Assembly: GCF_910592395.1 (NCBI RefSeq)
Contig: NC_088314.1
Coordinates: forward strand, 3,780,001 to 3,844,000
Length of the DNA: 64,000 bases
DNA from: Lineus longissimus
Lineage: Eukaryota; Nemertea; Pilidiophora; Heteronemertea; Lineidae
Direction: 5' to 3'
The translations under genes were made by a program, and so were the position numbers. Position 1 is the first letter of the stretch. Every line of letters starts with the position of its first letter. This document shows, piece by piece, positions 24,001 through 39,000 of the stretch. The notes beneath the pieces were generated by a model. The model saw only the letters and a list, made by a program, of their open reading frames with translations, did no database searches and was not told where the DNA came from.

Positions 24001-27000
24001 ATATATCCTTATACTACAAAACCATTGACTCCTCACTGCTGTGTTTTGTAACATAATGCCACCTCACAAAATTAACTATTTCGGCAATAAAAAACCTGTG
24101 GTCAGACAATGACAGAGTTAAACTTTTGTCTCATTGAAACCTCGGCGCATGGCCATCTGACAGGTTTCGGGAGGCCATTGTTGTCTGGAGTCATCCAATC
24201 TTTGTTCAATATTGCATCTGATCCAGGACAGCCAGGACACAACAACAGACGGTCCCCAGTCCCTGCCGCTGGTGGAAAATTATCTCCCGAGCAGTGCCGA
24301 ACCAATCTTGAGGAAAAACATATCCCGTTATCAACCTCCGGTAAACTGATTATTTCATTCTTAATTTATTCGTGCCATCGTAATTTTCTGGTTCAATTTA
24401 CTCGAAAAGTCTCCATACGTGAAGTCGTTGTCCTTTTCCATGTCATTGGAGAGTTGCGTCTACATCAGGACCATATGCCAGACTATGGTCTTGCATGAAC
24501 CTTTCATTAGGTGAACTGTGGTTACTGATGCATGTACGAACCATATCTCCTTCTTTGTCGTGACTCACTTCACATACTGGTATCGTTGACAGTTGCCCTA
24601 AATTTTTACCATTGGTTCCAACTTCCTACATTTTGGTTGCATTCAGAAAATCACTCCTTTCATCTCTGTTGTGGTCTAAACGACCGTGGACCAGGATTTC
24701 GAATTTGTTAAAAATCGCAACATTTCATTATCTGAATAGCGTCAAAGTACAACTCTCATGATTCAGGATGGTCTAATTATCTCGTTGAACTCCAGCCTAA
24801 TTGCAGTATATCATTCCAAACGTCTCTCCAAGCAGACTCTTTATTAGGGTGTAAGTTCAGTGCAGCGGCAAACTTATCCATTATGCATACATGTACACTC
24901 GATGTGTAGAGCGTAATAGTGCGATATATTATTAGTCTGTTGGATGCTGTACGTGGAACTCCTCACGCCAGACAAACGAGCATCGACGGGAATCTGTGCC
25001 AGATTCTCTTTTCTCACTGGCGTCTAGTCGAGATCAATGGACATGAAAGTGAAATCTTGGCATGGGGGTTCCTTTACCCTCCCCCGGAACATGCATATGG
25101 GGCGGAGTTCACAGAAGAAGAAGGCGATGAAGAAGAGGTAGGTCCCTTTATTAACCCTTTTTGTTCTTTGACTTGTTGTCTTTTTGCAGAGCCAGCCGCC
25201 TCAATTGAAAATGCTTCTTCACGGAGATCTGTTTTTGTTGACACTGTGTATTAAAGTCTGCAAGTGTTCGACTGTTGATTCTGCATTCATTGTGAACTGT
25301 TAAATGTCCGCGAAGTTATAAAAAGATGGTGAATTTGCTTAAATTCAGTCGGTGGTAGATGAAATGTATTTGCTGCCGAAATTAAACGACTCAAACGGTC
25401 AATGTATTTCAGTTGAACATTTGTGATTGTTTTATGTAAAGAATTGTCTTTTGCTTAGGTTGTTTTGTAAAGATATTTCAAAGGACAGAATTTAGTCAGT
25501 ATGCATGTATCTTGATTTGTCGGTGATTTGTGTTAATTGATTTAGATGAACCCTGGCATTGTTGTTTCTAGTAGCGATTATGGGACTCAGGATGTTGTCC
25601 CGTGGGTGTTAGTTTGATGTCATAAGTCACACGCCTTTCATCAGCTCCTGAATGAATCTGGCTATACACCCCCCCCCCGAACTGTTGAATCATGATTAGA
25701 TCCTTTTCTCCCAGAAATTGAATCCTGTCTGGTTGATTGGAGGGGCCCCTCTGGTGCCGTGTTCCTCCTCAAACTAAATTACATTTGGTCCTCATCAGTC
25801 GTCCTGAACATGTCCTCAAACCAGACAGAAATTTGAGATCGGAACTTGCCTGTTTTGACATGGGAACATGGCGCCATGTTACCCTCAAATTTCATGTTGT
25901 TTGGGATCGCTGACTAATTTTCATGTTTTGGTTCAAAATCCAACTGGACTCATTGGGTCCCCCTGAATGAAACTTGGAACAGCTTCCCTCTTGAAACATG
26001 TTCAAATGGCAGTGACGTACTTGAGATGGTCCCTCTTGGCCAAATCTGGCACTTAAGTCACTTCCAGGATGCAGGAGGAATGAAATTTGAGCCTGAAGTT
26101 GAAAAGTTGGAAAGTGCTTTGTGCTTGCACATGCATTGCAATTAGGTGTTGGAGAGGGTATTGTTTTGCATTGCACAAAGCTACGTTTTACAGTATTGCT
26201 CAAGTAAATATCCCTCCTAAAATGATAAATTTATATACAACTAAGATGACTTAAAAGACACTAACCATTTTCATATCCTATAACCTAAGTGGTCCAATTG
26301 TCACTCTTACTAGTCTAATTTCCTTTGGTTGTGATCACGAATCCCTTTTCCATTCAATCTTCCAAAAAGAAATCAGTGCAAAAAACATAAATGTTGGTGA
26401 TATTATTAATAGGAGCATTGTTTCCAGGCAGTTTCATCTAAAAAATCACTCCCTACGCTCATACAAAAGCTACTGGAAACAAAGCATAATCTTAACAGCA
26501 TCTAGGCCAGTGTCAGCTGCAGATAGTAATTGGTTCCTGGTAATCATCATAATATGCCTGATGCATGTTTCCACAGCCCTTAATTATTCAGGTTGGTCTG
26601 CCACATTGTCAATGATATGCACATATGTAGCCTACCTAACCAAAAAATGTCTGAATACTGACGTAGCATATGGTACAGCGATCTTTGTAGATATGTGAGC
26701 TGCGATATTAAAATTGACTTGATTTATTATGTATCATTGTGTATAGTGCTATTTTTGCATTGAATTATATTTGCCAGCTTCCAAATATGGGCACACAATG
26801 GCAGATATGAGTTGACATCTGCCCATGTTTACATTCATACTTTAGTTGGCCTTTTGTTTGTGCAGGGATGATCTATGGGGTCTTTGGAAATTTGCTGGAT
26901 GTCATTCCTGAATTCCTTCCCCCACTCGAGAAATTATTCTCTCGTGTGGCGATGTTTTGATACCCACAATTCAGTAGAATACATGTATCCTGATCGGGAC

Positions 27001-30000
27001 ACAATCGGGGATGATGAACGAGCAAGATTAAGATAAAAGGCATTGGGGCATGTCTTTGTTATTCCAAGGGTTGTTTCTTAAGTGCCATAGAGAGAAAGTG
27101 TGAAAAATGGATGCATTCATCTTGGGTGGCTGTAGGGATCTCCCTTGGGGCTTGAGCTATGTGAGAGAATTGGGAAGTGGATGATGCAGGATCTGATACG
27201 AGAGTATCGTAGCTTCCATGTTTCTCCGCTGTTGGACATGGAACAGTTGAGATAACGTTCTGTAGTTGAAGATTCCAAGCGAATACTCAGAAAGTGTCCA
27301 AATGCTGGCAAAAATGATGATTGCCAGAGATACTATTTGACTGGGGAATGCTGTAAGTCTTGCGAATAATCTCGGATATGATTTGGCTCTTTATCTTGTA
27401 GCCTGCTTCCTAAATAGACTTGGCCAACAACAATTTTGAAACCTCCATCCATGACAGTTTTTCTCTCTCTTGCTGAATCATGAAATTGACCTCGATGAAG
27501 TGAAGTAAAAAGCAAGGGAATAGAAAAACTCTACTTCTGCTGGAATTCTTTGGATGCCTCCCTGTGAGTCATTGTGGGGTCCTAGCTGGATGCGTCCCAA
27601 TGGGCAGATAAGGTTGTTTTGGTTGGTTGAGTCCCATGTTTCATGATTAAATGAAGTGGATTCTGACATGTTTTTATGCCTGGCTACTTCTTTGGCAAAT
27701 CTTGTTGGTGCCATTGGATCGATGTGAAAACAGTCTTTTCGATGACATCATGCCCAGCTCGATGGCTTGATACTTTCCTCAGATCCAATGAGAGCGCTTT
27801 GTTCTGTATCAGGTAGTGAATTGCTGCCAACTAAAACTGAAAAATAATGATGATAATTGGGTAATCTGTGTGTTGTGTTGACTGATCACCCACATAATTG
27901 TCACTTGATCAACACTTTCATTGGATTCATCCCACATTCTGCCAGTACATTACCCTGTACTGTGGCCTCGATCCATTCATGTGAACCATTTCCAGAAAAT
28001 TCCACCACAATTTGGCTTTTCCACCAAACAACAATAATTACTCATTTCGGTCATCCTGGATAATGCATACTTTGCCAAGAGCCAGGATTTGACAAATTCT
28101 ATGGCAGATTGAAGGTCTTAATACCAGAAAATAAGCATATCCCACATTTCTTCGAAAAACCTGCTTTGATTTCCATGAAAGCTAAATCTGTCGGTGTGCA
28201 AAAAGTTCCATTAATGCTTGAAATAATAATATGATTTTAACCGAATACTTTGTACTCAGTTTTTCTATTGGAACCAATCGAATCGGTATTGATCTCAGTG
28301 AATGGAACTTGAAGCATGGACTATAGTTAGTCATAACAGCAATTTCCTATCAATAATTACAATGTTTGCTATAAATTATTACTGGTGTGGAATGTTTAAC
28401 TGGATTGCCCCAGGAGACATTTCGAGCTTACACACTCAATTCGTCCATTGAGAGTTCCGGGTGTTGTACACTGTGATATATTGGGTAGGAGATTACTTCA
28501 ATGAAGTATGCTACATGACCTTGGGGGAAAATGTTCATTTTTTGTTTGGTTGTAATAGCATTGTAATGCATGATAATTTGAGTTAACATGGTTAGCATGT
28601 GATGTATGTTGGCTGTGATTTCCATTATCATGACTGCCTTGTTTTGGCCATTTTGGTTCTGCTGATGTTGTTGAACTTCTATGAAATAAGCCAGATGTCC
28701 TTGGTGAATGCTGATCTTTCTGAAGCCAAAAAGAGTGCTATCAAATGTAAGATGAAGCTCAATCCTTTTCCGTGGAGGGAATCTTGCTCAAAGCACTTGA
28801 GCATCCCAAAGTCCTCTGAGAGCTGTTTCGGAGCAGCTATAGCCCACCTTCCTCTTACTCTATCTTGGCTCAGAATGGTTTCTAGCCCCTGCTGTTGGGC
28901 AGGATCGGGCACTCTCTCCACAACAATATCACACACCCTTTGCAATGAACACTGGCTTTGATTCCCAATCACCTGACAGCCTGGTATTCGGCCATCTTGA
29001 TTGAACGTCTCTTTCAATTTTATACACCGCACAGACAAGCCTATCATGATTTGTTGGCTTGATCTAGACAACCCACACACAGACCGACCAAGAAAAAAAA
29101 AGACCAAGAAAAAGTTCTGCATCTTCGTTCAAAACAACAGTTAGAGGATATCAAGAAGGTAGAGGGAAATGCCGAGCTAAAAGAGCATCCAGAAAGGTGG
29201 AAAAAAGGAAGAAGATTTTCTCTTGGCAGCAGATAGAAAAACAGCCAATATTGCATCTTGTATGTAGAATACTAATACATCTTTGCTTGGAGGGAGGAGA
29301 GGAGGACTTAAGATTGAAGATCATGGTCAATCACTGACCTCTGACATCTTGACCCTCCAGGCCTTGGATCCATTCCGCCGACCTGGACCCCGTTGGGCCA
29401 TGGGGGAAGGTAACGGACCGATTATCTCTAATGGTTCAGAATGGACCTTTGATGGTCATCCTCTCCACTGAAAGCTTTCATTTCTGCTCTCAGCCAGGTG
29501 AATTGCATCAACTCACTCTGGTCTTAATTGGCAAAATGCACCTGCCTAGAAACCAGCTTGATTGCTGAAAGCTTTGGTCATCTCCCTCTGGAGAATAGAG
29601 CATGGTTTTAAAGGGGAACAGGCGGGTGTGTTGTGTATTACAAGTGTGCTGGCAATTATCTGCAAGGTGTAGTTCGAAGAAAATCAATTTGATATGTTGA
29701 TATGAGTTAGTTCCCAGTCTCCTTTGATAATGTTCTTATAAACTGGTTAGTGTCATGATGAAAGTGAAACAAACAGTAGAATTCTCAAGGCAAAATTCAG
29801 ATCCAGTAGTTTTAGCCAGGTTGCGTTGTAGTAAAATCTCTTGAAATCCATATGCTTGAAGGAATGGCTCTTGACTTAAAGAATAGGCAAGAACTATATA
29901 CTAGAGGTTGATGGCCATACCTTCAGCTAGACCTGTCTGGTAGCCCTGCCCTTTGAACACTCCATTTGAGGATCAGGAGTGGCAAATGTAAAATAATACC

Positions 30001-33000
30001 TTAAAGGAGATTGCTCGTCAATCCACGTGACTATCAGAGACACCTGCAGTGAAAATATTCAACTACTTCGGTTTCCATATAAGGGATAGTCATTAGCATA
30101 TTTCTACTACAATGTTTACTATGAGTCTAAGCACGTGGGTCACCCAGGTGGCTCCGCAAGCGAGGTAACTTGACGAGGCATGGTGTTATACTATAATAGT
30201 ACCTTACGAATCCGCATGGAGCGCGTTATCGATAATGGTCGCAAATAATGTCAAAAACATAAAAAGTTATCGTAAATATTGTTATATTTCTGGATATTGG
30301 AGTATGTAAATGATAAGGAGACCTAAACCAATGACAGACCAGTATCCTATGAACCTTACTAGTGATTTGGGGTTCTTGAAACTCCTTAGATTTATCAATG
30401 AAAGCTTATTCCCGCCTTAGGTTTTTACCGGGCCATTCATAGCACACCAATTTCTTAAGCGTTTTAACGAGAACTGTCCTTTAATTGTCACAATGGCTTA
30501 AGCAAGGTACACCTGTCTACATCTAACCATGATGAGAAGTTTAAACAGCATCCCAGCTTTGAATGTGATGTTCTACCTTGGCTGTGCACACAGGGAAATA
30601 CAGTCGGTTCAATGTCGTCATTCATGCCAGGCCAGCCAGACAGTCAATCTACACAACACACGTGAACTATTGTTATTGCACGTGCATCAGTAGAAGTTTG
30701 TGGTTATGTGTTGTCTGTGAGGATGTTTACCCAACACCAGGCGAGTCCTTTTGCTGGCCTCTTGAAAGCTACTTTAGTGGCTTTATTGCATTAATCAAAG
30801 TTGCAAGATAGTAATATTGCCGCATGAAACCTGGTGCGGTGTCATTCATAGACCAGATGAATGAAGTTAGCCATTTAGTTCATTTTGGAAAGCACCACCA
30901 AACCAGTTAGCTTGCATGGAGTACGGATACTACGTTCAGGTTTTCGGGTGTTTTCTTTGCAAAGCAACTTGAGCTCTTTGATGCTTGCCCGGCAATATCC
31001 ATGCAAGAATATTGGCTACTGAAAAAAACGATTTTCCCATTTTAGTTGAAGTTAGGTAAGATCTTAGCCAAATTATGCTAACTTGAGTAATGATTTGGCT
31101 AATTCGGATAAAAAGTTTGCCCAGAGTAGAATATAAAATGACTTTCTACTCCGAGCCATGTGAGAAAGCGATTGAATTAAGCCTTAATAATACACAAGCT
31201 GTGATTGAAAAAAGCCGAAATTGGCTAATGTTACTGCTAGGGTTGTAATGGTCGGAACTTATCAGTCTGATTAACCAATTTATTAATCACATAAGACTTT
31301 CGAATGTTTGCAAAAGAATTTGGAGCTCATTTTCGGGTTGAGTTACACTCAAAGCATGTCTTTCCTCTGTATTGAATATTATTGCATGGAAGTGAAAGGC
31401 ATCAGGCTGTTGCATGATCTATTTGCAGTAAAAAGCATGTCTTCCTCAATATTAGGTAGTATCGATGAAAAAGCAAGGAAAATGTTACCTGATTTGTTTT
31501 TCTTCCATTCCATGTGCTTCTTATTACTCATTTGTGTTTTATGTGTTTGACTTTTGGTAGTTTAAACAGCTGGGCCCTTGACTTGGGAGGAAACATTTGT
31601 ATAGACTAGAGGAAGTAGACCAAGTTTTTTAGCCCCGGTCACCTGTCTGTAGTTTACAAATTACATCCATGCTGGTATAAACTGGATAGGGAAAAACAGA
31701 AGCACCAAATGGTCAACTTGTCCTGATGGTGTTCCTTCAGTCTCAAACTGATCGAGTGTCCTCCAACCTGGGCCCTTTGACCTTCTGAAGGAGCAAAGCC
31801 TCATCACCTTGTACCAGCATAGCATATAAAACATGCAGTTAATGCATCTGGAATCTTTGACTGGGACCCTCTTACTTGATTAGGCTTACCAACAGTATGT
31901 GTTCCATTAGGAGAGCAATCAAGGCTACTATAATCTTTCCAAAAGACTCCTTGAGAGGGATCCTGAATCAAACCTCCATTGATGCTTGAGCCTTCTTCAA
32001 GAGGTATGGTGAAGATCCCTGAAAGAGCTAAGGCATGTTCAAGCCAGTAATACATTATAAATGTACCTTGTGTTGGGAACTGGGGTTATGTTCTTGACAC
32101 AAAACCAAGAGTATTTGTTCCTTCAAGAGGGGAATCAAGGTGGCTGGTCTTTATTTGTGAGGAGATGAGGAGCATTGTTCTTACCTCACAATAGGCTTTG
32201 ACTCACTCTGTCCCTTGTGTTTGGAGAACCTCGGGTAGCTTGACCAGACCCAACCAATGTTCCGAAGCTGCATGTATAGCCTCTGGTGATGCTCTTCCTG
32301 GAGTATAAGCGCAACAGGCCTAGTTACCAAGGGATACTCACAAGTACGACATCTGAATGTCATCCCATATCCTGAAATTGCAAGCAGCGAACCAGTCTTA
32401 CATTTGAAAGGGGATTACAATCCTGTTTCCATGGTCTCAACAAGTCTGATAGATCTCCTCAGGGATTTGTATGGTAAGATTTTCTATTCCGTACAGAACA
32501 GATACAATAGCATCTATCGCCTCCAGATTCCATCTACTTGATACTATCGTTGTCATTATTTGTGCCCCTTCTCTAATAGATGCTATCATTGGCAACCTGG
32601 ATGTCACCCTGCCTCTGGCACTGTCTGTGTGATGCAAAGACTGATCACCAATTTAACCCTAGTCAACGCTTGAGTCCCCTCTCTGGTCAACGACAGGCAC
32701 TGTGTGTCGTATCTTGATACCAGTTTTGATAATCTAGGATTTTGACCGAGACAAACCAATTTATGAGATGGCACAGGATGTTTACCACAAGTCACAGCAT
32801 TAATTTTAAAGCTAATTGTGGCCACATTAGGAGCCTGACAGTGCAACCCATCAGCACTCCTGGAGCCATCCGTGGTCAACCACAGAGCCAGGAAATTACC
32901 AGTTTCGAAAGAGCATGGCGAGCTTGACACTTGTTGGAGACTTCCGTATTCATCACTGTGGAATTTAACTCCTGCAGCAAAGTTCCAATCATTTCAGGAC

Positions 33001-36000
33001 CCCCTCCTCTCACGGACTTCATGTCTTGCCATATAATTCTAAAGAAATTGGCCAATTTTCTGAATTTTCTTGATTCACACCAAACCCACATTCCTTGTTC
33101 GCATGATTGGCAGAAAAGCCAAGGGTGGTGTTCTGGACTCCCAAGCACTTTCACCTCTTTTGTCTTTGGTTTCATTCAGATAAGGCCCCCTAGCTACATC
33201 GCATGTCCTCGAGACTCTCATGCAATATTGATGCATCAAGCAATTGCTAAGTATGTCAAATTTCTGGCAGTCCAACAGTCGGGACAGTGTCTCTCTGTCA
33301 GTCTTGATAGGGACCCAATCTGCCCTTGACTGCCTTCCTTAACTGGGCCAGTTTCCCATTCCCAGTCCATCATCCTTTCATGCTTTAAGAGTTCAGACAG
33401 GGACATTCTACCTCCATCTTCGAATGTTTCCTGATGTTTGGCAAACTCCTTCACCCCATTGTTCTTTTTGAGGTAGATTCTGAAGGAAAAACACAATTGT
33501 TCCTGAAGTTGCGGTTTCCTGTTTTCCAATTATTGGTAACCTTAAACTATTTGGCCCTGACCTGAAAGACCTCTGGAGTTGATTTGGGAAGTACTGCCGG
33601 AATTGTTCCACTCTCTGTTGACAACAATCTTGAGATGCTTTCAACAAGTCCAAGCCAACCTTAGTTTACAAGATTGTAATGTACATCGATGTACAGAATC
33701 CTGTGTGCAATGCTACCACCTTTCTTCCAAGTCTTGAACTTCTTTGTGACTCGATTGGAGTTGGCGACTTGTTTAAATGTTCGATGTTATGACTGTCATA
33801 AGTTGATGTTTGTAAACGAAATGAGTCTGTGTATGAATGGAAACATTGTTGCTTTCAGATATCGGTTTTGTTATGGACTTGTGCAGAGACAACTCAAGCA
33901 CCTCTTGTGAGAAATCTTGACTCCAATATCATGAGAAATATTTGTGACAGAATTTCTCCTGTGGCATTGGGAACCAAATCTAAGTCACTTGGTCAATGAC
34001 TTTATAAGTGTGCATCATAGCATAGTTTTTGCTTTCCCCTGAGATCTTTGCCACATGGAAGAGCGGTTTAAAAACTATGTAGTGATTTACGCTTTTGATA
34101 CTATTTCTTTTTGTTGGCATCATCTTGCTCATGTGGCATCATGGAACAGGCCAGTGTCCTCCTGTAATCGTTCAAGTTCCATTTCTCTTTGAGTCGGAAA
34201 TGAGTAGCCCAGACTAGGCTGGATTCAAGCCTCTCAACCACCTTCACTCTGTTCCTGAAATACAAGTAACTCTTTGCTGCAAATTGCAGATTCTAACGGT
34301 TTAATCACATGGCCTCCTTGTCCAAAATAACGTTCAGTTCATTTCCAGGCAATCAGGGAACACTTCCTTCCATAAGTTGGAAGGTGCAAATATTTGAATT
34401 CTTTATTGTTCTATTGACCGGTTCACGAGTTTCAAATAAATCAAAATTTGAAAGAGTTGATGGGAAAATTTTGAACAGGTTGATGGGGATAACCGTTAAA
34501 GGTCGTTTATTTTCCCCTCTCTTAATTTCATGGGAGTTGCTCCGCCCTTGGCTAATAACCATGTTCCCCTCCTTCTTATCAGATTGAGATTTTGACCAGT
34601 ACCACCCCTCGGATGATTCGATTTGCATCGCTTGTTTGTCTCTTAAACTTCGTTAGATTCCGAGAATGAGATTCGCATTCACCTAGCCGGAGGACGGTGT
34701 ACGGCATTGTCGTTTTGGTGGCACTTGATTTGGGACCTGAGGATATCAAATCGTGAATGCAGCCCTATGAGGTGATAATCATCTACCTATTGAGCTACAG
34801 GGGTGTATTCACCTCATTCTTCATCACAAAATATGACCAATTTGAAATTGCTCTCTCATCCTCAGGTGCAAAAGTTCAGGGGGAAGGCAGCAGACCCTGA
34901 ACAAAGGCACACCTGGCCTCCTGATCTCTGATTCAATGGTACCCCTTTCTTGGGCACCCTAACTGCTTGTTTGGAGGGTATTCTGATAGCAACATCTAGC
35001 TGCAGCCTTGACACGGATTGCATGATGTCAACAGATTTTCAGACCCCTCGTGGTTAGTGTGAAATGTGCTCTAAAGAGTGGAAGTACAGATCCTTTGATT
35101 TTCTCAGGTCAGTTTGGAATACGCTCGTGATTGAGGAATTTCGTGAGATTGTTTTTCTCTGGTTTCCTATAAAACCAGGCTGAAGTACTTGACCAGTTCG
35201 ACTAAACCTGCTCAACTGAAATTTGGTGAAGAGGATTGCTGATTTTATCTGCCGAAGGACAATTTCTTCTAAATCTTGGGTCATCTTGGAGTATGTTCGT
35301 GTTTGATTATTGATTCCCGCCAAACTTCAGGGTGGGCCAGCTCATCGTGGTTATCAAGGATTTTAGTGTGATTTTGAAATGTTTACATTTGGCTATTTGC
35401 ACTGGACTGAGGGCAGTGCCAGTTCTCGATGCTTTTCATTGTGATTTCATTTGAAATGTTTGCTGTTGGTTAACTTATTTGGCCTGGATCAAGTGGAAGT
35501 ACCATATCTTGAATTGCTTCCACACAAGTAAATTTGTTACTCTAGGGAATGAGGATCTTCTGGAGGACGGTTCAGTGACTTCTCAAGTGAACCTAATGAA
35601 GCGTTTCAACCAGGACATTGTGGATGTCCCCATGGGTCATAAACCTATTCAAATTTCTCACCGGACATTTCCAGCAGTTTGTCACCATAATTTCAAGGGT
35701 TTGACCAATAATTTCCCTGAATGGAAGTACCGTTCACAGTAGCTTGGCAACTGTGCGGAACCAGTGTGATTTTCAGACAAATTACATTCTGGTGGGTTGA
35801 GTCTTCGTGATGCTGATCAAATTTGAATTTCCATTTTGATGGCTGCACTTTTGGGTTGTTTCATTTTATGTGAAATTGAATAACATCTGTGAATATTATT
35901 AGTCTCATTACTGCGGTCGTTGCCTGGTGCAAGTCAAATGCAAGAGTTTGGTAATTTCATGGTTCTATAAACTTGTGAGCTTCGTCCCTTCATCAGTCTA

Positions 36001-39000
36001 TTTTGGCTTTAAACTTGTCGGGGTCTTGCGACCTTGGAGAAAAGTTATGATTCAGTCCGGGTCCAAATCTGGGACCTGCATTTTCTCTAGTCTAATGATG
36101 TTACGCTCTCATGCTAACAGATACGAAGACAAGCCACTTGTTAAGGAAGTGCTTAGTTGAATACGCACATATTGGAGAGACTTGAATTGATTTTGCCCTT
36201 AACTGGTTTTGACAACATCAAATTGTGACTATTAGTCACTGGGGATATTTTTTCTAGATGATTGGAGTCGCATCGCAAGTTACGTGATCTTGGAATTGGA
36301 TAGCTGACAATCATCAGAAAGATTGAAATCATTGAGAGAAGATCAGTCGAGGATATAATTGAGGAAAAAATATTGCGACGAAACTGACATAGCAAGCTGT
36401 TTCAGTAGTGAGGGAATTAGGTTTTCCAATATTTTGAGTGACAATCTTTCAAAACGTGACGGAAACTTTACAGTGAAGGAAGTAAAAAACAACATCACTG
36501 GCTATTTGCCGACATTGTGTACCTAGATTTCAGAAATTGAATGTGAAACTGCTTGTGAACTTTCAAAAGGGAAGGATTTGGCAGGAACTATGAAATCCGG
36601 TTGTAATAAGATCACATGCCACAGTCATTGTAATTTGATTGGGGATGTGTAGAAAAAATGGAAAAACGTTTCTGCCAGTTATGAGTATGGGAAGTCCAAA
36701 ATGCTTTTGCATGACAGGATGGAAAAAACACTCGAAGATTCAAGTTTCTGTTACTGAATTTCTCTCATGTTCGGTTTGAGTTTTCCTGGTTTACTATTTA
36801 TATCATTTGAAGGACTCTTAATACCAGAGGTGGTCATTTGGGCAGAATCGTCGGAAGATTCAGTCAAGACTTTATAAATCTCCCTCAGGAAGGCGGATTC
36901 ATTCATTTCGCAATTCGGAGGAGAAGTCTCTGCATTCGTTTCAAGAGAACCAGGTTTGTCATTGCTATTGTCTGGTAAGAAGAGTGGGTTCAACCTCCAG
37001 CTGTTATTACAACTGATATCTGGGTGCAAGCTTTTACCGTGTTATCATATCAGGTATGACCTTCTGTCTTCAAATATTTGGCCATGTGCACTGTGACTCA
37101 TATTTCTGAGAGGGCATCTCTAGCGTAGGTTGTGCTTTTGTATGGCTTGAGGACAATTTATTTTGGGATCTAACGTCTATAATCACTGGAGTACATAATT
37201 GATGTGTTTGTGCAAGAACCCATTATCGTTATGTAATCGTTTGATGCATTCAGTGTTGTTGCATCTCCACCTTCATACTCATAGTTATTGGTGATTCAGG
37301 GACCTTTGGGTGATAAACGTGTCTGTCTCTTGCTTGTGGGTAGTGGGCATCTGCATGACTGAGAGTTGTGGCATCCATTGTGCTTACGCAATGCTTTGTG
37401 GAATTGGGTTCTTGACCAGGAAGATCTTGTGGTGATTCAGCCTTTGGCAATCATTTGTATTGGGTATTTCTTCATATTTTAGTATTTCTGTGAGCTGTGG
37501 ACATCAATGGATTCAGTGCTTGGCATCCAGTGGATTGTTTAATACATGTAGGTAGGAGTAGGACAAGTGACAGCTGTCAGTCAGTATCTCATCCTTATGT
37601 ATGTCTGGATGTTCCACCATCTGCTGGTCTAGAACACATTCCTTGATAATTTGTGATCAGCGGTCATTGTTCCACAGATTCTTCAGCGTGTTTTGATAGT
37701 AACCTCTCCGTGATAATGAGATCTGGACATCCTAGTGGACATGACCTATGACTCATGGTCTTCCGTGGAAAGGGTCGGGGTTGTGACCTGTGAGCTTTTG
37801 TTGCGGACGCGCCGTGGTGATTGTGATATTAGTGTACGGATGTATTGTATTGAACCCTCCACAATTTCAGGTTAGGTCTCGGATCAGTGGGTCTCAATTG
37901 ACTGTTCCGCATATCGTTTCGAGGAAGGGGTCCAGCCTGCTGTGTGGATTGGGTGCAGACTTGTCAAACATTTGGAAGTACTAGTTTTGTCGATGGAGTC
38001 AATGGATGCATGAACTTTGCTGGGAGCCTCTGTTTTCTTTATAGAGTTTTGATTGGCCTGCCTATTTTCATTCATGTAGTCAATGGATATATTACTACTA
38101 CTAGGAAAAGTATATGGGATACTGCATTACCCTGCATGCTCAAGGATTAGTGACTAAAAGTGACTAAAATCTTGGATATCTCCAAATCGACTTGAAATCT
38201 CCTAAAATCATGGGATTCCAATCTTGAGTATTGGATACCATTAGATACATTTTAAAGAGTTTCAGCACTGTATCGATTCGGAACTTAATATCAGTATCAG
38301 AGAGGTAGCTATGTTGTTCAAAGAGAGGATACCGACGATGACATACTATGCATCTGACAGGTGAGTCCATCATGCAGATCTTGATTGTGATGAGATTGAT
38401 ATCATAAGCCCCCACCCTCAGTGTTGACGAAAATCCAAATGGGAATATTTGAATTTGTGGTGGGAATACCCTCTAAGGTTCGATCACGGAGCTATGCAAC
38501 TAATGAGTTTGTCCTCTCCATCAATACAGGTATCATGTTGTATAAGTCAAGTACATGTAGATGGCGTACCTGGTGCCACTTCACGCCATCTGTGTTATTG
38601 TTGCAACTCTTGTCAACATGTCGTGCTGATTTTGGCTTCTCCGGTTAACGACTTTGTTTTCCTTCATTGTTTTATTAGCACCTTTGGTAAGAAAGCTAAT
38701 GTTGACACTTGATTCCTAACAGGGTGGCGAAGGTGAAGTCTGGCACACCCAATGGGGGGGGGGGGGGGGGGGGGGGGGCTATGAAACATACCTTGGTTTC
38801 TCTGTGAGGGTTTAGGCCTATACTTTATTATACTGCTGTTCAGTGTAACCCAAGACAAAGAACTGGAAACTCACACACATGTACTGAAAAGGTTTTCGGT
38901 TCAGGCTGACCAAAACAGGTGCAAATATATGCCTTGGGCAGCTGCAGTCGAATTGTCAGACTTAAAAAGTATTTTGTTTCATTGTTTTCTTTAAATTTCC

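Noticed and set aside
24109-24498. 129-codon plus-strand frame, with a splice-like core, as an IQSEC exon
   Set aside because: Its best donor leaves phase 1, which cannot join 50570 in frame, and no family similarity is recognised.
28679-29122. 147-codon minus-strand frame as a gene
   Set aside because: No domain, no splice support, low-complexity start (poly-Phe from a poly-A stretch), and an overlapping plus-strand frame of similar length.
34735-34806. Functional tRNA gene on the minus strand
   Set aside because: It has an A-box only. The B-box is poor and the arms do not pair. It is kept only as a SINE-like scrap.
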